Positions 34,830 through 44,444 of a stretch of DNA of 64,000 nt are shown piece by piece. This DNA comes from Flavobacterium luminosum (GTDB taxonomy: Bacteria; Bacteroidota; Bacteroidia; Flavobacteriales; Flavobacteriaceae). A program made the translations under genes and the position numbers. Numbering within the stretch: the first letter of the stretch is position 1; the number at the start of each line of letters is the position of its first letter. The notes beneath the pieces were generated by a model. It had not been told where the DNA came from. It made no database searches and saw only the letters and a program-made list of their open reading frames with translations. The DNA lies in the NCBI RefSeq assembly GCF_023635005.1, contig NZ_JAMLJM010000002.1:341859-405858 (forward strand), in the 5' to 3' direction.

Positions 34830-35692
34830 TTATAGTATTTCTTCAATGTTTTTCTTAATGCTTTCCACGATTCTCTCTGTAGGTAAATCGTTTTGATCGT
34901 TGCCAAAAGGGTCTTCAATCTCTTCGGCAATTAATTCCAAGCTTGACAAAACATAAAATACAAAAATGACGATTGGAATGGTGAAATAACCTAAACTAAA
35001 GACATAGCCAAAGGGTAGGGTCATTACGTAAAAGAAGATAAATTTTTTAAAAAATGAACTGTATGAAAACGGAATAGGAGTGTTCTTAATACGTTCACAA
35101 GCACCGCAAATATCTAAAAAAGCAGTAATTTCAGGATTAATAAGAAGTATTTGTTCCGTAGTAAGTTTTTGATCTTTGTGCAATTCGGCAATTTTATGAA
35201 TCATTACTTTTACCACCTGATTGGGTTTATGCTTTCCTTGCTCAAAGTGAATATTGTATTCTTCAAAAAGTTCTATACTGGTATTTTTGTTATTAAGATG
35301 TAAATTCAGCACATTGGCATAATAAGGAATCAATTTTCTAAATAAAACGGTATCCTCTTTATCTTCTAATAATGCCGAAAGTTTTATGGCTAAATTTCGA
35401 CTACAGTTAACTAACATTCCCCATTGTTTTCGACCTTCCCACCAACGATCATAAGCCGTATTGGTTCTGAAAACCAAAAGGAGTGAAATCACAAAACCCA
35501 ACATACTATGCATGATAGTTATGTTTTTGATGTAACTCGTATCGGAGAGTTTAAAATATTCAATTTCGAGATACGCTATAATCCAACAATATAATCCTAT
35601 GCCAATGATAAGAGCAACAATCTTCTGAAAGTATCCGCTTTGTGGAACTTAAAGATAAACGTAAACCAATCTTTAGGATTATATGATATCAT
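34830..35692 (-). pseudogene. Bestrophin-family anion channel with a one-base frameshift
   Basis: The gene should start at ATG 35692 (MISYNPKDWFTFIFKFHKAD) but that frame stops at 35597 after 31 codons. From about 35635 the correct continuation (KIVALIIGIGLYCW, AYLEIEYFKLSD) is read in another frame and joins the 227-codon open frame beginning MHSMLGFVISLLLVFRTNTA at 35513. The total 863 bases is one short of 288 codons, so one base is missing around 35625-35640. Bestrophin (UPF0187) channels conduct chloride/anions; RTNTAYDRWWEGRKQW is the family signature. Starting 2 bases after the kup stop, it is co-transcribed with it. A sequencing error would make it intact. Confidence 0.8.
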
Positions 35693-35694
35693 AA

Positions 35695-37659
35695 CTAATG
35701 TACTCTTCGTAATTCAATTTTCTCAGGGGCGTGAAGCACCATTGGGAATTTCTCTACTTTAACAGAACTACTATCCAATCCAAAGGCTCTTTCTTCTGAT
35801 AGGGAGAATTTTTTTATAAAGAAATACGTATTCATGACAAATTTTTCATAAAAACTCATGAAACTATCGTAGGATAGGAATTTTTCAGAAAGTACAAATT
35901 TAAAATCACCGATGATATTGTTTTTGTGAAGCGATTCGTAACGACTGGTAATATCTACTTCACCATGAGCTACCATGTCTTTAATTACTTCTTTAAACAT
36001 CAAATTGATTTTTGTAGGTTCACGGAAGCCAAGATTAAAATCGATGCGATATAAATCATCTTTTAAAATTTCGGTAACTCTATAATCTTTTCGGTAAGGT
36101 TCATTAGTCACATTTACGTGTATAAACCAATACATATCAGCTCTTTTTGGTCTTTTTTGTAAGATCGAATACATCACTTTTTCTTCAATCTCATCAATGC
36201 GATTGGCGTTTGTCATATACACCAAGTGAGTAGCATATTTAGGAATAGAAAGATCTACACTCAATTCGGCTAATACTTTTTTGTAATTATCAATTTTTAC
36301 AATTTTGGTATATTCCTTACTGATTCGTTTGGCAGCGTGCCAAATAGACATTACAAAAATTAATCCCGCAGCAATAATTAAAGTAACATATCCACCGTGT
36401 GAAAATTTATCCAAACAAGCAATCAAAAAGCTAAATTCGATAGTTAAATACAATAAGATAATAGGGATAATAATAAAACCGGAGATTCTCTTGATAACCA
36501 TATAATACGTTAACAATAACGTAGTCATGATCATACACATTACAATGGCTAAACCATAAGCGGCTTCCATTTTACCAGATTCCTCAAAATATAAAACAAT
36601 ACCGATACAACCTGCGAGTAGCAACCAATTGATAGAAGGAATGTACAATTGTCCTTTTAAATCCGAAGGATATTTGATAGTTACTTTTGGCCAGAAACTT
36701 AAACGCATGGCTTCATTAATTAAGGTAAATGATCCCGAGATTAAAGCTTGTGAAGCAATAACGGCAGCCATGGTAGCTATGACAATTCCAAAAGGTAAAA
36801 ACCAATCCGGCATGATGAAGTAAAAAGGATTCACATTGTTGGCATTAATGCTTCTTAGTGTTTCTCCTTCATGTTTTATAAGATAAGAACCTTGACCAAA
36901 ATAATTAAGCAACAAGGCTATTTTTACAAAAATCCAGCTGATTCTGATGTTTTTACGTCCACAATGCCCCATATCCGAATACAAGGCTTCAGCTCCCGTA
37001 GTACATAAGAACACAAATCCTAAAACATAAAATCCTTCCGGATGGATGCTCAACAAATGAATAGCATAATAAGGATTAACCGCATTTAATACTTCAAAAT
37101 TGTGAGAAATTTGAATAATCCCTAAAACGGCTAACATTCCAAACCAAATAGTCATCATGGGAGCAAAAAATTTCCCAACCAAGCTGGTTCCAAATTGTTG
37201 AATCACAAAAAGGACACATAAAATAGTGATTACAATGGGTACAGTATTCAATTCCGGATAATATGTTTTTAAACCTTCTACCGCTGAAGAAACAGAAATA
37301 GGAGGAGTGATAATCCCATCAGCTAATAAAGCAGAACCACCAATAATAGCTGGAACAATTAACCATTTTACCCTGGTACGTCGTACTAAAGCATATAAAG
37401 CAAAAATACCACCTTCACCGTTATTGTCGGCGGAAAGGGTAATAATTACATATTTTAAAGTCGTTTGTAACGTTAAAGTCCAAAAAATAGCTGAAATACC
37501 ACCAAGTACAATATCTTTTGCAATGGCATGATCACCAATAATGGCTTTCATTACATATAAAGGTGAAGTTCCTATATCTCCATAAATAATTCCCAAAGTG
37601 ATTAAAACACCTGCGAAAGTAAATTTACTATGAAGATCATGATGATTTGAAGAACTCAT
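35695..37659 (-). CDS. kup: Low-affinity potassium uptake transporter Kup
   Basis: 654 residues with about 12 transmembrane helices in the first 450 residues and a cytosolic C-terminal domain. The N-terminal GVLITLGIIYGDIGTSPLYV motif, ILADGIITP-type SALLADGIITPPISV, and TGAEALYSDMGHCG are Kup/HAK/KT hallmarks. It is a proton-coupled K+ importer in the inner membrane. Followed 2 bases later by the bestrophin gene, which suggests an ion-balance operon. Confidence 0.95.
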   Translation of the reverse strand: MSSSNHHDLHSKFTFAGVLITLGIIYGDIGTSPLYVMKAIIGDHAIAKDIVLGGISAIFWTLTLQTTLKYVIITLSADNNGEGGIFALYALVRRTRVKWLIVPAIIGGSALLADGIITPPISVSSAVEGLKTYYPELNTVPIVITILCVLFVIQQFGTSLVGKFFAPMMTIWFGMLAVLGIIQISHNFEVLNAVNPYYAIHLLSIHPEGFYVLGFVFLCTTGAEALYSDMGHCGRKNIRISWIFVKIALLLNYFGQGSYLIKHEGETLRSINANNVNPFYFIMPDWFLPFGIVIATMAAVIASQALISGSFTLINEAMRLSFWPKVTIKYPSDLKGQLYIPSINWLLLAGCIGIVLYFEESGKMEAAYGLAIVMCMIMTTLLLTYYMVIKRISGFIIIPIILLYLTIEFSFLIACLDKFSHGGYVTLIIAAGLIFVMSIWHAAKRISKEYTKIVKIDNYKKVLAELSVDLSIPKYATHLVYMTNANRIDEIEEKVMYSILQKRPKRADMYWFIHVNVTNEPYRKDYRVTEILKDDLYRIDFNLGFREPTKINLMFKEVIKDMVAHGEVDITSRYESLHKNNIIGDFKFVLSEKFLSYDSFMSFYEKFVMNTYFFIKKFSLSEERAFGLDSSSVKVEKFPMVLHAPEKIELRRVH

Positions 37660-37680
37660 TTTAACAAAATTTTAAAAAAT

Positions 37681-37688
37681 CAAAAATA
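37681..37688 (-). promoter_or_regulatory. -7 box (TATTTTTG) of kup
   Basis: Minus-strand TATTTTTG, 22 bases upstream of the kup ATG at 37659, fits TAnnTTTG in a very AT-rich gap. Confidence 0.4.
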
Positions 37689-37771
37689 GAATATTTTTAG
37701 ATTTTAAAAGGTTTTTTATTTAAAAATAATACATCTATTTTTACAAATATTGAATTTTAAATAATTGGAAT

Positions 37772-38818
37772 ATGAAAAAATATCTTTTTTCAATACTTTT
37801 TGCAAACATAATTGTTTCTTGTTCTGTCTTCAATAGTGAAAGGTTGAGTTTTACTACTGTGAAAATAGATAATTTATTATCTGAAGCTATCAGTTCCAGA
37901 GCCTTAACTATAGAGGAAAATAAGGTATGGTACGCTGGTAATAACGGAAAATATGGCTATGTTACCTTAGATGGAACGCCTTCTTTTTCAGAAGTATTGA
38001 AAAAAGAGGAGTTAAAATTAGAATTCAGAAGTATTGCTCAAACCTCGGACGCTGTATTTATTCTCACCGTTGCCAATCCTGCCTTACTCTATAAAATTGA
38101 TAAGAAAACCAAAGAAGTTTCCTTGGTGTATCAGGAGGTAAACGAAAAAGTTTTTTATGATAGCATGCAGTTTTTAAATGATAAAGAAGGTTTTGCCATT
38201 GGTGATCCAACTGAGAATTGTCCTTCCTTTATAAAAACAGTAGATGGAGGACAAACGTGGCAAAAAGTTTCTTGTGACAATCTTCCTAAATTTGAATCAG
38301 GTGAGGCTTTTTTTGCGGCTAGCAATACCAACTTGATTGTGAAACAAAAAAGAATGTTTATGGTTTCCGGAGGGAAAAAATCGAGAGTTTTGGTTTCCGA
38401 AGACAAAGGACAATCATGGAAAGTATATGACACCCCTTTGGTTCAGGGTGAAGCAATGACGGGTGCTTTTTGTGCCGATTTTTATAATGAAAATGTTGGC
38501 ATCATAGCTGGTGGAAATTATCAGAAACCGGAACAGAATTTTCAAAATAAAGCCATCACTAAGGACGGAGGAAAAACATGGCAATTGGTTTCTGAAAACG
38601 AAGGTTTTGGTTATGTTTCCTGCGTGCAATTTGTACCAGGAACTCAGGGAAAATCAATTGTGGAAGTTGGGGCAAATGGATTGTTCTATTCTAACAATTT
38701 GGGTAAAAATTGGAAACAATTGTTACCCGATAAAGATTTTTTGACCCTGCGATTCATAGATGGTAAAGCGGCAGTAGCTACAGGCAAAAATAGAATTGTG
38801 AAACTAACGTTTGAATAA
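37772..38818 (+). CDS. BNR/Ycf48-like beta-propeller lipoprotein
   Basis: 348 residues with a lipoprotein signal (MKKYLFSILFANIIVSC, Cys17). Asp-box (BNR) motifs recur: DGGQTW, DKGQSW, DGGKTW and NLGKNW, each at a blade, as in Ycf48/HCF136-like and sialidase-like propellers. Often labelled oxidoreductase in this group without evidence; no catalytic residues can be claimed. Probably a periplasmic or surface lipoprotein of unknown binding role. Divergent from kup. Confidence 0.8.
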   Translation: MKKYLFSILFANIIVSCSVFNSERLSFTTVKIDNLLSEAISSRALTIEENKVWYAGNNGKYGYVTLDGTPSFSEVLKKEELKLEFRSIAQTSDAVFILTVANPALLYKIDKKTKEVSLVYQEVNEKVFYDSMQFLNDKEGFAIGDPTENCPSFIKTVDGGQTWQKVSCDNLPKFESGEAFFAASNTNLIVKQKRMFMVSGGKKSRVLVSEDKGQSWKVYDTPLVQGEAMTGAFCADFYNENVGIIAGGNYQKPEQNFQNKAITKDGGKTWQLVSENEGFGYVSCVQFVPGTQGKSIVEVGANGLFYSNNLGKNWKQLLPDKDFLTLRFIDGKAAVATGKNRIVKLTFE

Positions 38819-38822
38819 TAAA

Positions 38823-38855
38823 ATAAAAAAGTTGTCTCAATTTTTGAGACAACTT
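38823..38855 (-). terminator. Terminator of the sigma-factor operon
   Basis: AAGTTGTCTCAA (38829-38840) with TTGAGACAACTT (38844-38855), a 12-bp stem with a 3-base loop, followed on the minus strand by T-rich sequence; it lies 4 bases beyond the stop at 38860 and may also serve the convergent propeller gene. Confidence 0.85.
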
Positions 38856-38859
38856 AGTG

Positions 38860-39312
38860 TTATCGTTTGTATCTTCTTTCTTGACGTTTTTGAATCTGTT
38901 GTAACAACTTTTGCTTGAATTCAATATCTATTTGTCGTAGCATAAGAATTTTTCGGTTTGGAATTACTCCTTGTAAATCTTTTACTAATTGGCGACGATT
39001 GTTTTGAATTTCATTTTCCAATCGTTCGTCTTCTTCCATGAGTTTGGCGGTTTCTTTTTCCGATAAATTCATCGTATTTCCGGGACGTAAATTCCTCATC
39101 AGTTTGCGTTTCTCTCTTTGCAATTTCGACTGGCGATCGTCAAACTGATTAAAAATTGGCCAAAATTGTTGTGCCTCTTCAGGGGTTAGTTCTAATTTCT
39201 CCGAGATAAAAGCAATACGAAGGGCTTTTATACGCTCTATACGTTCTTCGGTATCTTGACTGAATCCTAGAATGGAGAACAAAAGAAAGAGTAGGGTATA
39301 TATATTTTTCAT
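38860..39312 (-). CDS. Small periplasmic Spy/CpxP-like helical protein of the ECF operon
   Basis: 150 residues: signal peptide (MKNIYTLLFLLFSILGFSQ), then a nearly all-helical, highly charged body with LELTPEEAQQFWPIFNQFDD, which resembles the LTxxQ motifs of Spy/CpxP-type proteins, and a very basic tail (QKRQERRYKR). Starts 1 base after the anti-sigma stop. Probably a periplasmic stress sensor or chaperone tuned by the sigma factor; inferred from order and fold. Confidence 0.75.
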   Translation of the reverse strand: MKNIYTLLFLLFSILGFSQDTEERIERIKALRIAFISEKLELTPEEAQQFWPIFNQFDDRQSKLQREKRKLMRNLRPGNTMNLSEKETAKLMEEDERLENEIQNNRRQLVKDLQGVIPNRKILMLRQIDIEFKQKLLQQIQKRQERRYKR

Positions 39313-39313
39313 G

Positions 39314-39706
39314 TTAATTTAAGTATTCGTTAATATAAGTTTCGGTCGTTTCGTCGACTACATTCATTTCATTTTCAATCGCTGCAATGTCTTCATCGGT
39401 TAAATAAACCGCAATCTCTTCAGTGGTAATATCACTTTCATGAGCCAAATACTCACTCGGGAATATCATTTCTTCAACAGAATTTTGTGTAAAATACATC
39501 CATGTTCCCAAAGCGATCATTAAAATAGCTGCGACACCAGAATACCAAAAGGCTTTGCGTTGCCATAAAGACAAGACTTTAATTTCTTCCTGCTTTGTAA
39601 GGTCTAATTTTTGCATCAATCGATCTTCAAAGGTATCAAAGTACTTATCAGGGGTTTTAAATCCTGAGGTTATTTTGGGGTCGTTTTGTAAATCAAATGG
39701 CTTCAT
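39314..39706 (-). CDS. Membrane anti-sigma factor-like protein
   Basis: 130 residues: N-terminal cytosolic part (about 1-50), one transmembrane helix (about 51-70, AFWYSGVAAILMIALGTWMY) and a short acidic periplasmic tail. No zinc-binding HxxxCxxC. Its position between an ECF sigma factor and a periplasmic helical protein is the basis for the anti-sigma call. Confidence 0.7.
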   Translation of the reverse strand: MKPFDLQNDPKITSGFKTPDKYFDTFEDRLMQKLDLTKQEEIKVLSLWQRKAFWYSGVAAILMIALGTWMYFTQNSVEEMIFPSEYLAHESDITTEEIAVYLTDEDIAAIENEMNVVDETTETYINEYLN

Positions 39707-39736
39707 AATTATATGACAAAATTAATGCTAAAAGGT

Positions 39737-40279
39737 TTAATGTGAATTTAAATAATCTTCTACTTTTTTCACCGCATGAAAGTAAGAAGCTTTTAAAGCG
39801 CCTACCGAAGTTTCTAAAATCTCTGAAATTTCTTCGTATTTAAGTTCCTGATAATATTTCATTTTAAAAACCAATTGCTGTTTTTCGGGTAGTTTCGCAA
39901 TGGCTTGTTGTAATTTCAATTGAATGGCATTTCCGTCAAAATCAACATCGGCTTCTAAATTGGAAATCATCTGTTCTTTCAATTCCTGATTCGAAATTCC
40001 TGCTTTTTTCGCACGATTACTAATAAATGTAAGCGCTTCATTGGTCGCAATGCGATAAATCCACGAATACAATTTGCTCTCCGCTTTAAACGAATGTAAG
40101 TTTTGAAAGACTTTAACAAAGGTGTTTTGCAACACATCATCGGTGTCATCATGATTAAGGACAATGGAACGAATATGAGCATAAAGCGGTCGCTGATACA
40201 TACGGATAAGTTTCCTAAAGGCTTCATTTTGCGTTCTAGGATCAAGTAATTCCGATATAAATGCTTTTTCGTCTTCCAA
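39737..40279 (-). CDS. ECF-type RNA polymerase sigma factor
   Basis: About 180 residues with region 2 (LIRMYQRPLYAHIRSIVL, DVLQNTFVKVFQNLHSF, YSWIYRIATNEALTFI) and region 4 (LPEKQQLVFKMKYYQELKYE, then LETSVGALKASYFHAVKK). There is no ATG start: TTG at 40279 gives LEDEKAFISELL, while CTG at 40297 would add KTNRIL, preceded by an in-frame stop at 40306. First gene of a three-gene operon with anti-sigma factor and periplasmic protein. It should direct a small envelope-stress regulon and its own promoter. Confidence 0.9.
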   Translation of the reverse strand: MEDEKAFISELLDPRTQNEAFRKLIRMYQRPLYAHIRSIVLNHDDTDDVLQNTFVKVFQNLHSFKAESKLYSWIYRIATNEALTFISNRAKKAGISNQELKEQMISNLEADVDFDGNAIQLKLQQAIAKLPEKQQLVFKMKYYQELKYEEISEILETSVGALKASYFHAVKKVEDYLNSH

Positions 40280-40354
40280 AATTCGATTCGTTTTCAGATT
40301 AGACTAAATATATTTAAAAAGGTTTAATTAAAAATAAAAAAGGATCACAGTTTG

Positions 40355-40362
40355 TATATTTG
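40355..40362 (+). promoter_or_regulatory. -7 box (TATATTTG) of the HAD phosphatase gene
   Basis: TATATTTG matches TAnnTTTG and lies 22 bases before ATG 40385. No clear -33 element. Confidence 0.5.
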
Positions 40363-40384
40363 TACTTCCTCATAATCACATGAA

Positions 40385-41041
40385 ATGATAAAAACTGTAA
40401 TTTTCGATATGGATGGTGTAATTGTTGATACAGAACCGGTACATCATCATGCTTATTATCAGCATTTTAAAGAGTTAGAAATAGAAGTTTCCGATGAAAT
40501 GTATCGCTCGTTTACTGGAAATTCTACCCGAAATATTTTTCAGAAATTAAAAGAACATTTTCAACTGAATCAGGACGTTGAAGATTTAATTTTACGAAAA
40601 CGCCATCTATTTAACGAAGCTTTTGATACCAAAGAGGATTTGTATTTAATTGAAGGAGTGGAAAACTTGATTATTGATTTGCATCAAAATGGAGTACAAT
40701 TAATTTTAGCTTCTTCAGCATCGAAGGTGACCATCGAACGCGTTTTTAATCGATTTAACTTACACCCTTATTTCACACACAAGGTATCCGGAGAGGATTT
40801 TCCTCAATCGAAACCTCATCCCGCCATTTTTGAGCACGCCGCAAGTTTGTCGGTAGCGCCGAAGGAAAGTTGTATAGTAATTGAAGACAGTACTAATGGA
40901 ATTCAAGCTGCAGTTTCAGCGGGAATTTATTGTGTGGGATACGATAGTTTTCATTCGAAAAATCAGGATTTATCAAAAGCGAATAAAATCGTGCGCCATT
41001 TTAACGAATTGAATTTCGAGATTGTTCGAGATTTGAATTAA
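40385..41041 (+). CDS. HAD-superfamily phosphatase, beta-phosphoglucomutase-like subfamily
   Basis: 218 residues: motif [13 protein letters not shown] (nucleophile Asp and acid/base Asp), helical cap about 18-90, motif II LASSAS, motif III Lys in [10 protein letters not shown], motif [14 protein letters not shown]. Such enzymes dephosphorylate or isomerise small sugar phosphates; substrate unknown. Its stop overlaps the convergent photolyase-family gene by 4 bases. Confidence 0.88.
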   Translation: MIKTVIFDMDGVIVDTEPVHHHAYYQHFKELEIEVSDEMYRSFTGNSTRNIFQKLKEHFQLNQDVEDLILRKRHLFNEAFDTKEDLYLIEGVENLIIDLHQNGVQLILASSASKVTIERVFNRFNLHPYFTHKVSGEDFPQSKPHPAIFEHAASLSVAPKESCIVIEDSTNGIQAAVSAGIYCVGYDSFHSKNQDLSKANKIVRHFNELNFEIVRDLN

Positions 41042-42498
41042 CTCATTTCACGATCTCGAAAAGTATGTTTGTCTAAAACTCGTTTACTGTCTTTTCTTAT
41101 GGCTTCTTCTTTTTTCATAGACCAAAAGAAATCACTAGAGAACTTTCTGGCTTCTTCAAGATTCACAATAGGTAATGGATAGTCTTTTCCTGGTTCAAAT
41201 CCATACAACATCGATTCGATAGGAGTTAATTTCCAAGGTTCGTGAATAAATTCGGTAGGAATATTGATTAATTCAGGGACCCATTTTCTAATGAAGGTTC
41301 CGTCTTCGTCATGTTCGTACGAATTTTTAACGGGATTGTAAACACGAAGCGTATTAATTCCCGTCACACCTGCTTGCATTTGAATTTGCGGATAATGAAT
41401 GCCGGGTTCGAAATCTAAAAACTGTTGTGCCAAATGTGGACTACAATTTTGCCAAGGTTGAAATAGATGATGCGTGTAAAAAGAAACCACCAATGCACGC
41501 ATTCTAAAATTCAAATAACCGGTCGTATTCAAACAACGCATGCAAGCATCAACGAGCGGCACGCCTGTTTTTCCGTTTATCCAAGCGTGGTGATATTTTT
41601 CGTTGACTTTTTGATTCAGATTTCGGTAGCCTTTATTCACAGCAATAAACTCCATTTCGCTTTCCATTTCGAATTTTTGGATAAAATGAGTTTGCCAACG
41701 CAAACGAGAAGCAAAATTGGAAATTTGACGTTTGAATTTTCCTTGTTCATGCAATTCCCAAGCTTTGGTATATACTTGGCGTACCGATAAATTTCCCCAA
41801 GTAATATAAGGTGATAATCGACTACAACCTTTTCGAGCCAATTCGGGTTTTGAGATATGATTGCTATAATGAGCTACGCGTTCTTCAAAAAAAGAATTCA
41901 TATAGCGTAGGGCAGTAGGAACGCCTCCTTTTTGAAAATTCGGATTAGGAGTCGTTTTAATTGATGGGATTTCAAAGTAGTTTTCTAATTTTTCAATCTC
42001 TATATATTTAACAAAACTTCTTGGAGTTGGCAAAAACGGAAAACAATCTTTATCCATAAAATCATACCAATTCTCCTTCCAAGATTTTCGGTTTTTAATC
42101 CCTCTGATGACACCATTAGTGATGTATTCATTCCAAATAATCCCTTTTTGTTTCAATAATTCGGCTACGGCCAAATCTCGATCGTAAGTAATTTTTATTC
42201 CTGTTTCTTGGTGCGAATAAACTGCTTTTATGGAAATAAGTTGGGAGAGTTTTTCAAAAACAGCTACCGCTTCACCTTGCACAATGAGTATTTGTGTGTG
42301 ATATTTTAAAAGTTTCTTCTGTAAGGCTTCTAATGATTGTTTGATAAAATCGAAATGACGTTGACTGTAGTGATAATCCTTCAGTAACGAAGGTTCAAAA
42401 ATGTATAGCAATAAAGTCTTACCCGAAGCCGATAAAGCTTCATACAGCGCTTCATGATCGTGTAAACGCAAATCTCTTTTGAACCAAACAATTTTCAT
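41038..42498 (-). CDS. Cryptochrome/photolyase family flavoprotein, atypical FAD loop
   Basis: 486 residues. N-terminal photolyase alpha/beta domain ([18 protein letters not shown]) and C-terminal FAD domain ([54 protein letters not shown]). At the segment that in classical CPD photolyases reads WASGSGxDAAPYFRxFNP, it has [17 protein letters not shown], so it belongs to a different clade and could be a cryptochrome or a photolyase of other specificity. It lies 68 bases downstream of a classical photolyase gene, probably one light-damage operon. Confidence 0.88.
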   Translation of the reverse strand: MKIVWFKRDLRLHDHEALYEALSASGKTLLLYIFEPSLLKDYHYSQRHFDFIKQSLEALQKKLLKYHTQILIVQGEAVAVFEKLSQLISIKAVYSHQETGIKITYDRDLAVAELLKQKGIIWNEYITNGVIRGIKNRKSWKENWYDFMDKDCFPFLPTPRSFVKYIEIEKLENYFEIPSIKTTPNPNFQKGGVPTALRYMNSFFEERVAHYSNHISKPELARKGCSRLSPYITWGNLSVRQVYTKAWELHEQGKFKRQISNFASRLRWQTHFIQKFEMESEMEFIAVNKGYRNLNQKVNEKYHHAWINGKTGVPLVDACMRCLNTTGYLNFRMRALVVSFYTHHLFQPWQNCSPHLAQQFLDFEPGIHYPQIQMQAGVTGINTLRVYNPVKNSYEHDEDGTFIRKWVPELINIPTEFIHEPWKLTPIESMLYGFEPGKDYPLPIVNLEEARKFSSDFFWSMKKEEAIRKDSKRVLDKHTFRDREMS

Positions 42499-42566
42499 TT
42501 TCTTTGTTTTATGGTTTTTGGATAATAGCTAAACTGAATACTATTTACTGACCACTGATTACTGGA

Positions 42567-43868
42567 TTATCCTACGGCTTCTTTGTAGACTTTAAGGCAT
42601 TTTTCTCTTGCTTCCTTATGGTCTACAATGGGTTTTGGATAATAGGAGGTTTCCAATTCAGGAATCCATTTTTTGATGTATTTTAGGTCTTTATCAAATT
42701 TTTTGATTTGTTCCGTGGGATTGAAAATTCGGAAATACGGAGCGGCATCCACGCCAGAACCTGCAGCCCATTGCCAATTACCTATGTTACTCGCCATTTC
42801 GTAATCTAAAAGGTGCTGCGCAAAATAAGTTTCGCCCCAGCGCCAATCAATTAGGAGATGCTTGCAGAGAAAACTCGCTACAATCATTCGAACACGATTG
42901 TGCATGTGACCGGTTTTATTCAGTTCGCGCATCCCGGCATCTACAAAAGGATAACCTGTTTTTCCTTGACACCATTTTTTGAATTTTTCTTCATCGTTTT
43001 CCCATTGAATGGCATCGTATTTCTCTTTAAAACTCCTGTTGGCGGTATGTGGAAAATGCCATAAAATTTGCATGAAGAATTCGCGCCAAATCAATTCATT
43101 CCAAAAGGTTTCGTTCTTTTCCGCAATGGCTTTTCCAATCATTTTTCGGATGGAAACCGCTCCAAATCGAAGATAAATTCCCAAAAAAGAGGTTTTGTTT
43201 AGAGCAGGAAAATTACGAGTCGCTTCATAATTTTGGATTAACGTCTTGGAAACATCAAAAGGAGTTACTTTGATTTCTGATTTTTCAAAACCTATATCAG
43301 CCAACGATAAGAAAGGGTAGAAGTGTTTAGTAACTTTATCCAACTTCTCTTCCGAAGGATAATGAACCAATTTGATTTTTCTGAAATTCTCTTTCCATTT
43401 TTTGGAATAAGGCGTGTACACCACATACGGACTCCCATCGTCTTTTACCACTTCACTTTTTTCAAAAATGACTTGGTCTTTGGAAGTCAAAAATGAGATT
43501 CCTTTAGAAAAAAATAGCTGATTCATTTCCTTGTCGCGCTTACGAGCATAGGGTTCGTAATCGTGGTTGGTATAAACCTTTGAAATAGTATTTTCAGCAA
43601 TTAGTTTCTCGAAAATTTCAATCGGTTTCCCATGAAAAACCGCTAGAGATTTTCCGTGTTGGTTTAATTCCGACTGGATTTTCTCTAATTGTTCGTGTAT
43701 GAAGGTAACACGAGCATCATTTTTAGGTAATTGTGATAAGATGCTTTCATCAAAAATAAAAATGGGTAATACTTCTTCCTCACTATTTAAGGCATGAAAC
43801 AATCCCACGTTATCTTCAATTCTTAAATCGCGTCGAAACCAAAAGATATGTAATGACTTATTGGCCAT
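42567..43868 (-). CDS. phrB: Deoxyribodipyrimidine photolyase (class I CPD type)
   Basis: 433 residues from ATG 43868 (a TTG at 43877 is in frame but less likely). HIFWFRRDLRIEDN starts the antenna domain; the FAD domain has LIWREFFMQILWHFPH, WCQGKTGYPFVDAGMREL, HNRVRMIVASFLCKHLL and QWAAGSGVDAAPYFRIFNP, all typical of class I CPD photolyases, which repair UV cyclobutane dimers with light. Its start overlaps the upstream SRPBCC gene by 11 bases, so they are translationally coupled. Confidence 0.93.
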   Translation of the reverse strand: MANKSLHIFWFRRDLRIEDNVGLFHALNSEEEVLPIFIFDESILSQLPKNDARVTFIHEQLEKIQSELNQHGKSLAVFHGKPIEIFEKLIAENTISKVYTNHDYEPYARKRDKEMNQLFFSKGISFLTSKDQVIFEKSEVVKDDGSPYVVYTPYSKKWKENFRKIKLVHYPSEEKLDKVTKHFYPFLSLADIGFEKSEIKVTPFDVSKTLIQNYEATRNFPALNKTSFLGIYLRFGAVSIRKMIGKAIAEKNETFWNELIWREFFMQILWHFPHTANRSFKEKYDAIQWENDEEKFKKWCQGKTGYPFVDAGMRELNKTGHMHNRVRMIVASFLCKHLLIDWRWGETYFAQHLLDYEMASNIGNWQWAAGSGVDAAPYFRIFNPTEQIKKFDKDLKYIKKWIPELETSYYPKPIVDHKEAREKCLKVYKEAVG

Positions 43869-44319
43869 ATTCTCCAAATATTTCGATTAACTTTTGTTTT
43901 CTAAACGCGAATATTTCTTTCAATTTAGGTCGAACAATGATAGGATGAAACAATTTTCCAATGATACCAAAAGGAACTTTATAGTCTACAATGTCTTCCA
44001 TAAAAACACCGCCGTCAATTTCCGAGAAAAAGTGTTTGTGATGCCAAAATTTGTAAGGGCCAAAACGTTGTTCGTCAACAAAAAAGCGTCGGTCTTCTAC
44101 ATGACTAATTTCAGTAACCCATTCCATGCTAATCAGTGGAAAAGGACTGATTTTATAACGAATAATTTGTCCTTGAAACATCTTTCTGTCGTCTCCCGAT
44201 AATGTTTTAAATTTCATCGAATCGGGTGTAATGGTATTTAGATTTTTAGGATCAGAAAAAAAATCCCATGCTTGTTCTAAAGTGATGGGTAATTTTTGGG
44301 ACGTTTGCAGCGTATACAT
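43858..44319 (-). CDS. SRPBCC-family ligand-binding protein linked to photolyase
   Basis: 153 residues from ATG 44319 (MYTLQTSQKLPITLEQAWDF); a start at 44367 would add an atypical hydrophobic stretch. The START/polyketide-cyclase-like fold is shown by AWDFFSDPKNLNTITPDSM, FGPYKFWHHKHFF and VDYKVPFGIIGKLFHPIIV. Homologues commonly sit next to photolyase genes and are sometimes called SulA-like through a fused protein, without functional basis. Ligand unknown. First gene of the photolyase operon. Confidence 0.83.
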   Translation of the reverse strand: MYTLQTSQKLPITLEQAWDFFSDPKNLNTITPDSMKFKTLSGDDRKMFQGQIIRYKISPFPLISMEWVTEISHVEDRRFFVDEQRFGPYKFWHHKHFFSEIDGGVFMEDIVDYKVPFGIIGKLFHPIIVRPKLKEIFAFRKQKLIEIFGEYGQ

Positions 44320-44418
44320 AACTGAAGTTATTAAATTGTTTAACAAAAATAAAGAAAAATTAAACAAGATTATTTAATTTTTATACTTTTATTAACAAAA
44401 GTAATCCGCCTTAAGTTT

Positions 44419-44426
44419 TACTTTTG
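44419..44426 (+). promoter_or_regulatory. -7 box (TACTTTTG) of the DUF2911 gene
   Basis: TACTTTTG matches TAnnTTTG, 18 bases before ATG 44445. Confidence 0.5.
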
Positions 44427-44444
44427 AAATAAAAAATAGAAAAA

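Noticed and set aside
43858..44319. SulA-like cell-division inhibitor label for the SRPBCC protein
   Set aside because: The sequence is an SRPBCC/START fold; no SulA similarity.
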